16,026 nt of DNA from CAZYWA01 sp964650975 [NCBI: uncultured bacterium] (GTDB lineage Bacteria; JADJOY01). Below the pieces are notes generated by a model. It was not told where the DNA came from and did not search any database. It saw only the letters and a list, made by a program, of their open reading frames with translations. The stretch covers positions 1 to 16,026 of the forward strand of contig CAZYWA010000141.1 of the NCBI GenBank assembly GCA_964650975.1, in the 5' to 3' direction. The position numbers and the translations under genes are program-made. This document shows, piece after piece, positions 7,743 to 14,209 of this stretch. Position 1 is the first letter of the stretch; every line of letters begins with the position of its first letter.

Positions 7743-8407
7743 CCATCGCGCTCGCGGTCTTCGACGTGGACCACACGCTGGTGCGCGGCTCGTCCGGTGG
7801 CGTTTTCATCGCGTATCTGTGGCGGAAGAACGTGCTGAGCCGCGCGCAGAAGCGGCGCGTGGTGCGGGAGATGTTGCGCTACCGGGTCGAGCGCCGCTCG
7901 GGCCGCGACCTGGTCGAGCTGGGCGTGCGGATCTTCGACGGCCTGGCGGCGGCGGAGCTCGCGGCGCACGCCAAGCGCTGCGTCGAGGGCGAGGTGCGAA
8001 AGCTCGTGTACCAGGAGGCGCTCGACGAGATCGCACGCTGCCGCATGCGCGGTCTCACCGTGGTGCTCGCGTCCGGGTCGACGGAGCTGGTGATCGAGCC
8101 GCTGGCGGCGTGGGTCGGCGCCACGCTCGGCATCGGCTCGCGTGGCGTGGTGCGCGGCGGCCTCCTCACCGACGAGGTGATACAGCCGGTGCCGTACCAA
8201 GGCGGGAAGGTGGAACGCGTCGAGGCGGCGTTCGCGGAGCAGGGGATCGACTGGGCCGCGAGCACCGCGTACACGGACCGCGCCATCGACGTGCCGCTGC
8301 TCGAGCGCGTCGGCCGTCCGGTGGTGGTGAACCCGCGCGGCTCGCTCGGTCCGCTCGCCCTCGAGCGCGGCTGGCGCGTCGAACGCTGGCGCCGAGTGCT
8401 CGGCTAA
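7739..8407 (+). CDS. HAD-superfamily (HAD-IB, SerB-like) phosphatase
   Basis: A 222-residue small-molecule phosphatase of the HAD-IB (phosphoserine phosphatase-like) subfamily. Seen: motif I FDVDHTL with nucleophile D9 and D11; a helical cap region (about 20-90, YLWRKNVLSRAQKRRVVREML); motif II LASGSTE with S112; motif III lysine K157 in GGKVERV; motif IV YTDRAID with D180 and D184. GTG 7739 is the start: it overlaps the hyuB stop as GTGA, and the open frame upstream is only a shadow inside hyuB. Translational coupling to hyuB argues that its substrate or product belongs to the same pathway, but this is inference. Candidates from the family include phosphoserine-like metabolites and lipid phosphates; I cannot choose between them. 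Confidence 0.88.
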   Translation: MTIALAVFDVDHTLVRGSSGGVFIAYLWRKNVLSRAQKRRVVREMLRYRVERRSGRDLVELGVRIFDGLAAAELAAHAKRCVEGEVRKLVYQEALDEIARCRMRGLTVVLASGSTELVIEPLAAWVGATLGIGSRGVVRGGLLTDEVIQPVPYQGGKVERVEAAFAEQGIDWAASTAYTDRAIDVPLLERVGRPVVVNPRGSLGPLALERGWRVERWRRVLG

Positions 8408-8436
8408 ACCATCGGTCGGCATCAGAGCGATCTCGT

Positions 8437-8497
8437 GGGGAGGGCGTGGCTCCTGCCGCGCCGGGCTCGAAGCGGACCGGCGGGAGCCGGTCCCTCC
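8437..8497. repeat. REP/BIME-like pair, variant stems
   Basis: Left unit: GGGGAG then GGCGTGGC (8443-8450), loop TCCT, GCCGCGCC (8455-8462), an 8-bp stem with one T-G wobble. Right unit in the opposite orientation: GGACCGG (8474-8480), loop CGGGAG, CCGGTCC (8487-8493), a perfect 7-bp stem, then the inverted GGAG head as CTCC. The head and geometry match the other copies while stem letters differ on both sides, so the structure rather than the sequence is conserved. Confidence 0.65.
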
Positions 8498-8550
8498 CGC
8501 AGGCCGCTCACATTCATGGTCGGTGATTTAGCGACTGCAACGTCCGATCC

Positions 8551-8591
8551 CGATCGATCGGCGCGGACGCGAGGGACCGCGTCCCTCCGAC
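8551..8591 (-). repeat. REP-like unit, intact right half
   Basis: Stem GGACGCG (8565-8571), loop AGGGAC, stem CGCGTCC (8578-8584), then CTCC as the inverted head. Bases 8563-8591 are identical over 29 bases to 14163-14191 downstream of glgA. It is preceded by CGATCGATCG (8551-8560). No matching left partner is recognisable upstream. Confidence 0.75.
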
Positions 8592-8607
8592 TTCTCGAAT
8601 CGCGCTT

Positions 8608-8727
8608 CCGGAGTCGGTCCCTTGCCGCCGTCGCGGGCCTGCGCTCGGCATTCGTGCCGGCTCGTCGCGCCGGGCGGGCGGTGGCCGTGCGAGGGGCTCG
8701 AGTCCGCGCTGATCTCGATCGATCGCG
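8608..8727. repeat. Probable decayed REP/BIME-like pair
   Basis: CCGGAG followed by GGTCCCTTGC (8608-8625) resembles a left unit with bases lost. GCGAGGGG followed by GTCCGCG (8689-8706) and CGATCGATCGCG (8716-8727) resembles a right unit plus its usual downstream flank. The hairpins are no longer regular, so this is a tentative remnant. Confidence 0.35.
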
Positions 8728-8877
8728 ATGTGTGACCCGATTCGCGCGGGCGAATGCGGTCGAGGCCAGCGATCGGTTGCGCACAAGCGCTCGCCGAGAC
8801 GTCCCGAGCACGGCCGCCGCCCCGCCCAGCGCGCGAGCCGGCTCGCCGCCGGTCGAGCCGGCAGCGCCGCGCGATTC

Positions 8878-8907
8878 TTGCGAGTGCTGGAGCCCGTGAC
8901 ATACCAT
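8878..8907 (+). promoter_or_regulatory. Candidate promoter of the PilZ gene
   Basis: TTGCGA (8878-8883) and TACCAT (8902-8907) are separated by 18 bases, each matching 4 of 6 sigma-70 consensus positions. GAGG at 8922-8925 lies upstream of ATG 8937 and could be the ribosome site. This is a weak match in GC-rich DNA. Confidence 0.3.
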
Positions 8908-8936
8908 CCGGCCCTGCGCGCGAGGCGAGAACCCCC

Positions 8937-10448
8937 ATGACCGATCCATCGTCACGAGAATCGACCGGCGTTTACCGGATGGAGCGCGGGGCCGAGTCGG
9001 GTCCCGGCACCTCCCGGGCCGAGCAGCGCACCTCCGCGCGCTACGAGGTCTCGATCCCGATGCGCTTCACGGTGGATGGCGAGACCTTCCACGACGGCGT
9101 CGTGACCTCGATCTCGAGCGGGGGCCTGTTCGTGCAGGCGGAGCTCCTGCCCTCGATGAAGGCGAGCGTGTGGGTCGACGTCGGCCTGGCACCCGGCGAC
9201 GACCGCCTGCGCTGCGCCGGCTCGGTGGTGAACCTGAACCGCCGCTACGGCTCCGAGGTCATCTACGGCTTCGGCGTGCGGCTCGCCGACACGCCGCCCG
9301 ATCTCGGCATGCGCATCGAGCGGCTGCGCGCGGCGAGCCCCGGTCCGGTGCGCCTCGACGGTCTCGGCTTCCTGGTATGGCCGCTCTACGGCGGATCCGA
9401 CCGGTCGATGGAGAGCGGCGGCGGGATCGGTCTGCAGGTGTGGAACGGCGCCCGCTGGCTCGACGGAGGTCCCGCGACCCACGTGGTGCAGCCCGGGACC
9501 AAGGGCGTCGTGGTGGGGCGCCCGCTCGAACAGTACCTGCGCGCGTTGCGTGCGATGTCGCCGCAGGTCTCGTCGGTCCGCGAGCCGCTGGTGCCGTTCG
9601 GCTACTACGCGAAGTGCATGACGCCGCAGGAAGGCGTGCCGGCCGAGGCGCTCGGCACCAAGATGGAGGCGCCCACTGCGGAGGTCTCGCCGTGGCTGCG
9701 CGCGCTCGCGGTGCAGATGCGGCTGATCGACGATCTCGCGAGCGCCGCGTGGCGGCTCGAGAACGTGTGGTCGGCGCAGATCGAGTCGCTGAGCGCGGTG
9801 CGCACGCTGCTGGGCGAGGCGCGCGCTGGCATGGCTTCGCTGGTGGAGGGCGCCGCCAGCGAGGAGCTCGCGTCGTCGGCGTCCCAGGCCACCCGGGGGC
9901 TCGAGGCGCTCGAGCGCTACGTCGAGCGGATTTCGTGGACCGCGCGCACGGTGGTGCCGCCCGACGAGACGCCCCGCGCATTCGCCGAGTGGAAGGTGAC
10001 GCGGCGCACGGCGGCGCTCCGGACTCGCGCTCGGTGGGGTGCCGAGACCTCGCTCGCGGCCATGCCGGGGGGCGATCTGGTGCCGGTGCCGCGGCGGCAG
10101 CTGGTGGTGGCGGCGTGCCTGATGGCGGTGGTGCTCGGAGCCGCGGGCGTGCTCTTCGTGCGGCTGCAGTCGCTGTCGTCGGTGAATCCGCGCGAGGCGC
10201 CGCGGGCGCTGGCGCGCGAGGAGCTGCGCCGCTTCATTCCACTCGCCAAGGTCGTAGTGCTCGGGAAGAAAGTCGTGGGAATCGTCGACAGCGAGTGGGC
10301 CGCCGAGTCGGCCGCCGAGCGCAACCGCCAGTTCACCGAGCTCTGCCAGGTGCTCGCCGATCGGGGCTTCGTGGAAGCGGAGCTCAAGACCGCGGCGGAC
10401 AAGAGCGTCGCGACCTGGCGGAGCGGCAGGATCGAATTCGCGCAATGA
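8937..10448 (+). CDS. PilZ-domain protein with long uncharacterised region and C-terminal membrane anchor
   Basis: 503 residues. Seen: a PilZ-type beta-barrel domain at about 30-125, beginning with R31-x3-R35 (the c-di-GMP-binding RxxxR pattern) and continuing to SISSGGLFV at 58-66; the usual Asp/Asn of the D/NxSxxG motif is S58 here, while S60 and G63 are kept. Residues about 140-385 form an uncharacterised, partly helical region (LRALAVQMRLIDDLASAAWRL and following). One transmembrane helix at about 389-409 is preceded by RR, then a soluble tail of about 95 residues with KKVVGIVDSEW and RNRQFTELCQ. By the positive-inside rule the PilZ part is cytoplasmic and the tail extracytoplasmic. Inference: a membrane-tethered c-di-GMP effector. 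ATG 8937 was chosen over the longer open frame because the upstream part lies in the repeat region and GAGG precedes it. A small membrane protein gene follows after 30 bases. Confidence 0.8.
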   Translation: MTDPSSRESTGVYRMERGAESGPGTSRAEQRTSARYEVSIPMRFTVDGETFHDGVVTSISSGGLFVQAELLPSMKASVWVDVGLAPGDDRLRCAGSVVNLNRRYGSEVIYGFGVRLADTPPDLGMRIERLRAASPGPVRLDGLGFLVWPLYGGSDRSMESGGGIGLQVWNGARWLDGGPATHVVQPGTKGVVVGRPLEQYLRALRAMSPQVSSVREPLVPFGYYAKCMTPQEGVPAEALGTKMEAPTAEVSPWLRALAVQMRLIDDLASAAWRLENVWSAQIESLSAVRTLLGEARAGMASLVEGAASEELASSASQATRGLEALERYVERISWTARTVVPPDETPRAFAEWKVTRRTAALRTRARWGAETSLAAMPGGDLVPVPRRQLVVAACLMAVVLGAAGVLFVRLQSLSSVNPREAPRALAREELRRFIPLAKVVVLGKKVVGIVDSEWAAESAAERNRQFTELCQVLADRGFVEAELKTAADKSVATWRSGRIEFAQ

Positions 10449-10478
10449 CGCGTCGGAAGACGGCGAGGAGAGTGATCC

Positions 10479-10817
10479 GTGGTGTGGGTGACGGTGGTCG
10501 GTGCGCTGGTATTCGTTTACTCGATTTACGCGGTCGTGCTCGGTGAGCCGGCGGCGAGCCCGTACGAGGACGGCCGCGCCAGACTGCCCGCGCACCAGTA
10601 CGCGTACGCCAGCAAGGTCTCCGCGAACTACACCCGGCTGCGCTGGCGGGTGTGGGCCGGCGTGAGCCTGGTGCTCGCCGCGTTCCTGCTCGGCCGCATC
10701 GGGCACATCCAAGGCTTCCGCGCCTACCTGGTGCTGATCCTCGCCGCGACGGTGGTCGCGCGAGTCGCGTGGATCGAGATCCGCAAGCCCTATCAACCTG
10801 ACAAAGTCGTCGTTTGA
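10479..10817 (+). CDS. Small three-helix membrane protein of unknown function
   Basis: 112 residues from a GTG start. GAGGAG at 10465-10470 lies 8 bases before GTG 10479, which fixes this start. Seen: hydrophobic helices at about 2-22, 56-74 and 79-98, with a polar loop between the first two (EPAASPYEDGRARLPAHQYA) and a short basic C-terminus. I do not recognise the family. It begins 30 bases after the PilZ gene on the same strand, so the two are probably co-expressed, and this protein may partner the membrane-anchored PilZ protein. The real ribosome site and hydrophobic pattern support it as a true gene despite its size. Confidence 0.7.
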   Translation: MVWVTVVGALVFVYSIYAVVLGEPAASPYEDGRARLPAHQYAYASKVSANYTRLRWRVWAGVSLVLAAFLLGRIGHIQGFRAYLVLILAATVVARVAWIEIRKPYQPDKVVV

Positions 10818-10833
10818 CGGAGCGATAGCTCGG

Positions 10834-10864
10834 CCGGAGGGCTGCGGTCCCTCGCAGCCGCAGC
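10834..10864 (+). repeat. Single REP-like unit between convergent genes
   Basis: GGAG head (10836-10839), stem GGCTGCG (10840-10846), loop GTCCCT, stem CGCAGCC (10853-10859), tail GCAGC. Bases 10834-10864 are identical over 31 bases to 14110-14140. It lies alone in the 53-base gap between the small membrane protein gene and the leftward murJ-like gene. It may serve as a bidirectional 3'-end structure, although there is no T-run. Confidence 0.8.
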
Positions 10865-10870
10865 TTCGGC

Positions 10871-12436
10871 TCAGCTAGGTCGGCCAACCGGAAGCGCGCT
10901 GCGGCGCATGCGCCGGCGCACTATCGCCACCAGCTCGAGCGCTTCGGGCACGCGCAGCACGAACACCAGCGCCACGTAGGCGGCGAACGACGTCAGCGCG
11001 AACACCGCGCCGCGTAGCAGCGCGGGCTGGCCGGCCAGCAGGCTCTCGCCCCGGACGCGGCACTGCCAGCCGATGGCGATGGCGCCCGCCACCGCGGGAA
11101 CCATCCGCGCCGCGAAGTGTCCGTAGTGATCCTCCACGCCAGGAAACCGGCGCCTGAGCGCCACGATCAAGCCCGCGACGTAGATGCTGATCGCGATGGT
11201 GCTCGCCATCGCGAGACCCACCGCGCCGAACCGATCGCGGAAGAAGGCGTAGAGCGGGAACGCGAGCGGTACCAGCGCGGTGCCCAGCAACGTGGGAAAC
11301 CACGTGTTGCCGATCGCGTAGAAGCCACGCGCCACCACGGTGTGCGCGGCCCACGCCCAGAGCGAGATCGAGAACACCGCGAGCGCCAGCCCGATCTCGT
11401 GGTGCTGTCCCGGCGAGATCCGCGAGCCGTAGAGCACCCGCGCGATCTCCGGTCCCGCGCACGTGAACACCACTTCCGCCGCCAGCGCCAAGACCAGCAT
11501 GCGGCGTACCGCGGCGGCGAGCGTCGTGTAGGCCTCGTCGCGCCGGCCCTCGCTCACGAGGCGCGTGAGCGTCGGGTACGCGGCCACTCCGGTCGCGAGA
11601 CCGAAGACGCCCATGGGCACCTTGGTGAGCTCTTTCGCGTACTGGAGCGTCGACACGACGCCGGCGCTGATGAGCGCGCCTTGCACCTTGAGGATCCAGT
11701 CGTCGACCACCACGATCGACCAGCCGAGCATGATGGGAAGCGAGCGCACCAGATAGGTGCGCAGATCGCGGTTTTTCAGGCTGAGGATCGGATACCAGCG
11801 CAACCCGGTTCGCAGGCAACCGACGAGTGGCAACCCGAACGGCCCGAGCACGCTTCCCGCCAGCACGCCCCATGCGAAGCCGTAGGGACCGGCGGCGCGT
11901 CCGCCCAGGAGGCCCCCCGCCACGATGCACGCGTTGTAGATGAGCGGAGCGATGGCCGGCAGCGCGTGCCGGTCGCGCGCTTGCAGCACCGCCGAGAGCA
12001 GTCCGCCGACCAGGTGAAACACCTGCGCGGGAAGCATGATCCGCGTGAGCGAGACCAGCAGCGCTTGCTGCGCGGGATCGAACTTCCGCGCCACCATCGG
12101 CGCGATCGCGGGCGCGGCCCACCACAGGATGGGCAGGACCACCGCCAGCACCAGCACCAGGAAATTCGCGATGGCGCTCATCGCTTCCCAGCCGGCGCGT
12201 TCGTCGCCGCGCGCCAGGTGCTCGCCGAAGATCGGGATGAACACCAGCGACAGCGCGCCACCCGCGAGCAAGTAGTTCAGGAAGTCGGGGAGCACGAACG
12301 ACACGAAGTAGACGTCGGCGTCGCCGCTGGCGCCCAGCACGCGCCCGATCGCGGCGACGCGCACCAGCGCGATCACCCGCGAGAGCAGGATGGACGCGCT
12401 CCAGATGAGCGACGCGATTCCGATTCTCCGCGACAT
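10871..12436 (-). CDS. murJ: MurJ/MVF-family lipid II flippase-like membrane protein
   Basis: 521 residues, highly hydrophobic with many transmembrane segments, as expected for a MOP-superfamily exporter (MurJ has 14). MurJ moves the peptidoglycan precursor lipid II across the inner membrane. Seen: SRVIALVRVAAIGRVLGASG at 19-38, DADVYFVSFVLPD at 39-51, LAGGALSLVFIPIFGEHLARG, and the TM7-8 block YAKELTKVPMGVFGLATGVA near 266-285. Aligned by eye with E. coli MurJ from memory, R18, R24 and D39 correspond to R20, R26 and D41. However, R52 is N54 and R270 is E269, both important in E. coli. So it may be a distinct MurJ clade or a paralogue moving another lipid-linked precursor. ATG 12436 starts the conserved N-terminus; the stop is TGA at 10873-10871. 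Transcribed away from glgA. Confidence 0.88.
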   Translation of the reverse strand: MSRRIGIASLIWSASILLSRVIALVRVAAIGRVLGASGDADVYFVSFVLPDFLNYLLAGGALSLVFIPIFGEHLARGDERAGWEAMSAIANFLVLVLAVVLPILWWAAPAIAPMVARKFDPAQQALLVSLTRIMLPAQVFHLVGGLLSAVLQARDRHALPAIAPLIYNACIVAGGLLGGRAAGPYGFAWGVLAGSVLGPFGLPLVGCLRTGLRWYPILSLKNRDLRTYLVRSLPIMLGWSIVVVDDWILKVQGALISAGVVSTLQYAKELTKVPMGVFGLATGVAAYPTLTRLVSEGRRDEAYTTLAAAVRRMLVLALAAEVVFTCAGPEIARVLYGSRISPGQHHEIGLALAVFSISLWAWAAHTVVARGFYAIGNTWFPTLLGTALVPLAFPLYAFFRDRFGAVGLAMASTIAISIYVAGLIVALRRRFPGVEDHYGHFAARMVPAVAGAIAIGWQCRVRGESLLAGQPALLRGAVFALTSFAAYVALVFVLRVPEALELVAIVRRRMRRSALPVGRPS

Positions 12437-12532
12437 GAGCGCGGCGATTGTAAGACGTCGGCTTGGCGGAGAGGCCGCTTTTCGGCAGCCTGCTGACTTT
12501 CCCGCGCCTCACCTTCCGCCGCCGAGAGACGA
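12437..12532. promoter_or_regulatory. Divergent murJ-glgA promoter region
   Basis: This 96-base gap must carry promoters in both directions. Reading leftward, TACAAT (complement of 12447-12452) is a 5-of-6 match to a -10 box and ends 10 bases before the murJ ATG, so the message would have a leader of only a few bases and no ribosome site. No matching -35 is evident. For glgA only a weak purine run, GAGAGACGA, precedes ATG 12533. Confidence 0.35.
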
Positions 12533-14098
12533 ATGGCCGACCCAGAGAAGCCCTCCGGAACCAAGCCCGCGGCCAAGCGAGCGCCCGCCAAGCCGCGAGC
12601 GCGCATGGCCGAGGCCAGCGCCACGGCCGAGCGCTACCGCGTGTTGCAGGTCGCCTCCGAGTGCGGCGCTTACGCACGCACCGGAGGCCTCGGCGACGTG
12701 GTGGCGGCGCTCTCGAAGGAGCTGGCGCGGCTGGGCCACGAGGTGCGCGTGGTGATGCCGCTCTACGCGTCGATCGACCGGGCTCGCCACGCGATCACCT
12801 TCGAGCGGTCGTCGTGCGTGCACATGCCGAACGGCGAGGAAGCGTGGGTGGGCGTTCACCGGGCGGAGCTCGACGAGCGCGTCACCGTGTGGCTCGTCGA
12901 CTACCAGCGCTTCTTCGGCCGGGCCGGCATCTACGACGAAGTCGGCGCCGAGTACGGCGACAACGCGTTCCGCTTCGCGCTGCTCAGCCGCGCCGCGCTG
13001 CAGGTGGCGCAGGACGGCGGCTTCGTGCCCGACGTGGTGCACGTGCACGATTGGCCGTCGGCGCTCGCGACCCTCTATCCGCGCGTCTGGGGCGCCGAAC
13101 CGTCGCCCTTCGCGCGGACCGCGAGTGTGTTGACGATCCACAACGTGGGCTATCAGGGCAACTTCCACGCCAGCGTGAGGGCGTACGCGGGAATCGGCGC
13201 CGCCGAGTGGACGCCGGATCGCTTCGAGGACCACGGCCGGATCAACCTGCTCAAGGGCGGCATCGCGTACGCGGACGCGATCACCACGGTGTCGCCAACC
13301 CACGCTCGCGAGCTGCTGACGCCCGACGGCGGTCGCGGTCTCGCGCCTCAACTCACCGCGCGCCACGGCGATCTCACGGGAATCCTGAACGGCATCGACG
13401 AGGACGAGTGGGACCCGGCGCGCGACCGCTCGATCCCGGCGCACTTCGACGCCGACCATCTGGAAGGCAAGGCCATCTCGAAGCTCATGCTGCAACGCTT
13501 CTTCCAGCTCGAGCAGGATGCGGCGCTGCCGGTGTTCGGCATCGTCACCCGCCTGGCGCAGCAGAAGGGGATCGACCTCATGATGCAGGTGCTGCCCGTG
13601 GCGCTCGACCGCATGCACATGCAGGTCGTGGCGCTGGGCAGCGGCGACCTGGCGGCCGAGGATTTCCTGCGCTGGCTGCAGCGCGCGTATCCGGGGCGCG
13701 CCGGCACCGAGACCCGGTTCCTGAACGAGCTCAGCCACCTGATCGAGGCGGGCTCGGATTTCTTCTTGATGCCGTCGATCTACGAGCCGTGCGGGCTGAG
13801 CCAGATGTACTCGATGCGCTACGGCACGCTGCCGGTGGTGCGCGCCACCGGCGGTCTCGACGACACCGTCGAGAACTACGATCCCGCCACCGGCCACGGC
13901 ACCGGCTTCAAGTTCTGGGACGCGACCCCGCAGGCCTTCTTCGACACCATCGGCTGGGCGGTCGCCACCTGGTTCGATCGCCGCGAGCACATCGCGCAGC
14001 TGCGCCGCCAGGCGATGGCCAAGCGCTTCTCGTGGCGCGACTCGGCGGAGCAGTACGAGAAGGTGTACGCGCGCGCACTCGCCAAACGCCGCGGCTAG
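12533..14098 (+). CDS. glgA: Glycogen synthase, ADP-glucose type (GT5)
   Basis: 521 residues; extends alpha-1,4-glucan chains from ADP-glucose in glycogen synthesis, in the cytosol. Seen: a GT5 N-terminal domain with RTGGLGDVVAAL at 49-60, a YGDNAFRFALLSRAAL block, VVHVHDWPSAL with H172-D173-W174, TIHNVGYQG, and SPTHARE; a GT-B C-terminal domain with LNGIDEDEWDP, VTRLAQQKGID, and EPCGL with catalytic-region glutamate E418. Odd points: the near-universal KTGGL lysine (K15 in E. coli) is R49, and the residue after HDW is P175 where E. coli has His. A 33-residue Lys/Ala/Pro-rich extension precedes the domain; Met25 (12605) is an alternative start. No other glycogen genes are adjacent. Confidence 0.93.
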   Translation: MADPEKPSGTKPAAKRAPAKPRARMAEASATAERYRVLQVASECGAYARTGGLGDVVAALSKELARLGHEVRVVMPLYASIDRARHAITFERSSCVHMPNGEEAWVGVHRAELDERVTVWLVDYQRFFGRAGIYDEVGAEYGDNAFRFALLSRAALQVAQDGGFVPDVVHVHDWPSALATLYPRVWGAEPSPFARTASVLTIHNVGYQGNFHASVRAYAGIGAAEWTPDRFEDHGRINLLKGGIAYADAITTVSPTHARELLTPDGGRGLAPQLTARHGDLTGILNGIDEDEWDPARDRSIPAHFDADHLEGKAISKLMLQRFFQLEQDAALPVFGIVTRLAQQKGIDLMMQVLPVALDRMHMQVVALGSGDLAAEDFLRWLQRAYPGRAGTETRFLNELSHLIEAGSDFFLMPSIYEPCGLSQMYSMRYGTLPVVRATGGLDDTVENYDPATGHGTGFKFWDATPQAFFDTIGWAVATWFDRREHIAQLRRQAMAKRFSWRDSAEQYEKVYARALAKRRG

Positions 14099-14099
14099 A

Positions 14100-14202
14100 C
14101 GATCGCCCTCCGGAGGGCTGCGGTCCCTCGCAGCCGCAGCGCTACATCGGGAGTCGATCGCTGCGGACGCGAGGGACCGCGTCCCTCCGACCCATCGATC
14201 GC
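14100..14202. repeat. REP/BIME-like paired palindrome between convergent genes
   Basis: The best-preserved pair. Left unit: GGAG head (14112-14115), stem GGCTGCG (14116-14122), loop GTCCCT, stem CGCAGCC (14129-14135). Right unit, inverted: stem GGACGCG (14165-14171), loop AGGGAC, stem CGCGTCC (14178-14184), inverted head to 14188. The two loops are exact reverse complements. CGATCGC occurs at 14100-14106 and again at 14196-14202, flanking the pair. The left unit matches 10834-10864 over 31 bases and the right unit matches 8563-8591 over 29. It fills the 111-base gap between glgA and the HAD hydrolase gene and could act as a 3'-end structure for both. Confidence 0.85.
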
Positions 14203-14209
14203 GAACCGG

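Larger units (their letters stand above)
8408..8936. other. 529-base gene-free stretch rich in REP-like palindromes
   Basis: No protein family is recognisable in any frame; open frames on both strands are Arg/Ser/Ala-rich composition artefacts. The stretch holds a paired palindrome variant (8437-8497), an intact right unit (8551-8591) and a decayed pair (8608-8727). The rest (8728-8870) has only GC-rich imperfect repeats. The last 60 bases carry the probable promoter and ribosome site of the PilZ gene. Confidence 0.7.

Noticed and set aside
8437-8727. CRISPR array
   Set aside because: The units are unevenly spaced, in alternating orientation and palindromic within the unit; no regular spacers or cas genes are present.
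8435-8899. Open frames on both strands across the 8408-8936 gap (154 residues plus, 177 residues minus)
   Set aside because: They are Arg/Ser/Pro/Ala-rich, have no family resemblance and run straight through palindromic repeats; no ribosome site fits.
10836-10864. Intrinsic (Rho-independent) terminator between convergent genes
   Set aside because: The hairpin is good but lacks a T-run on either strand and is a copy of the dispersed repeat. It may still act as a 3'-end structure, but I do not call it a terminator.
12509-13990. A 493-residue minus-strand open frame opposite glgA
   Set aside because: It is a composition artefact opposite a clearly conserved glycogen synthase; no motifs seen.
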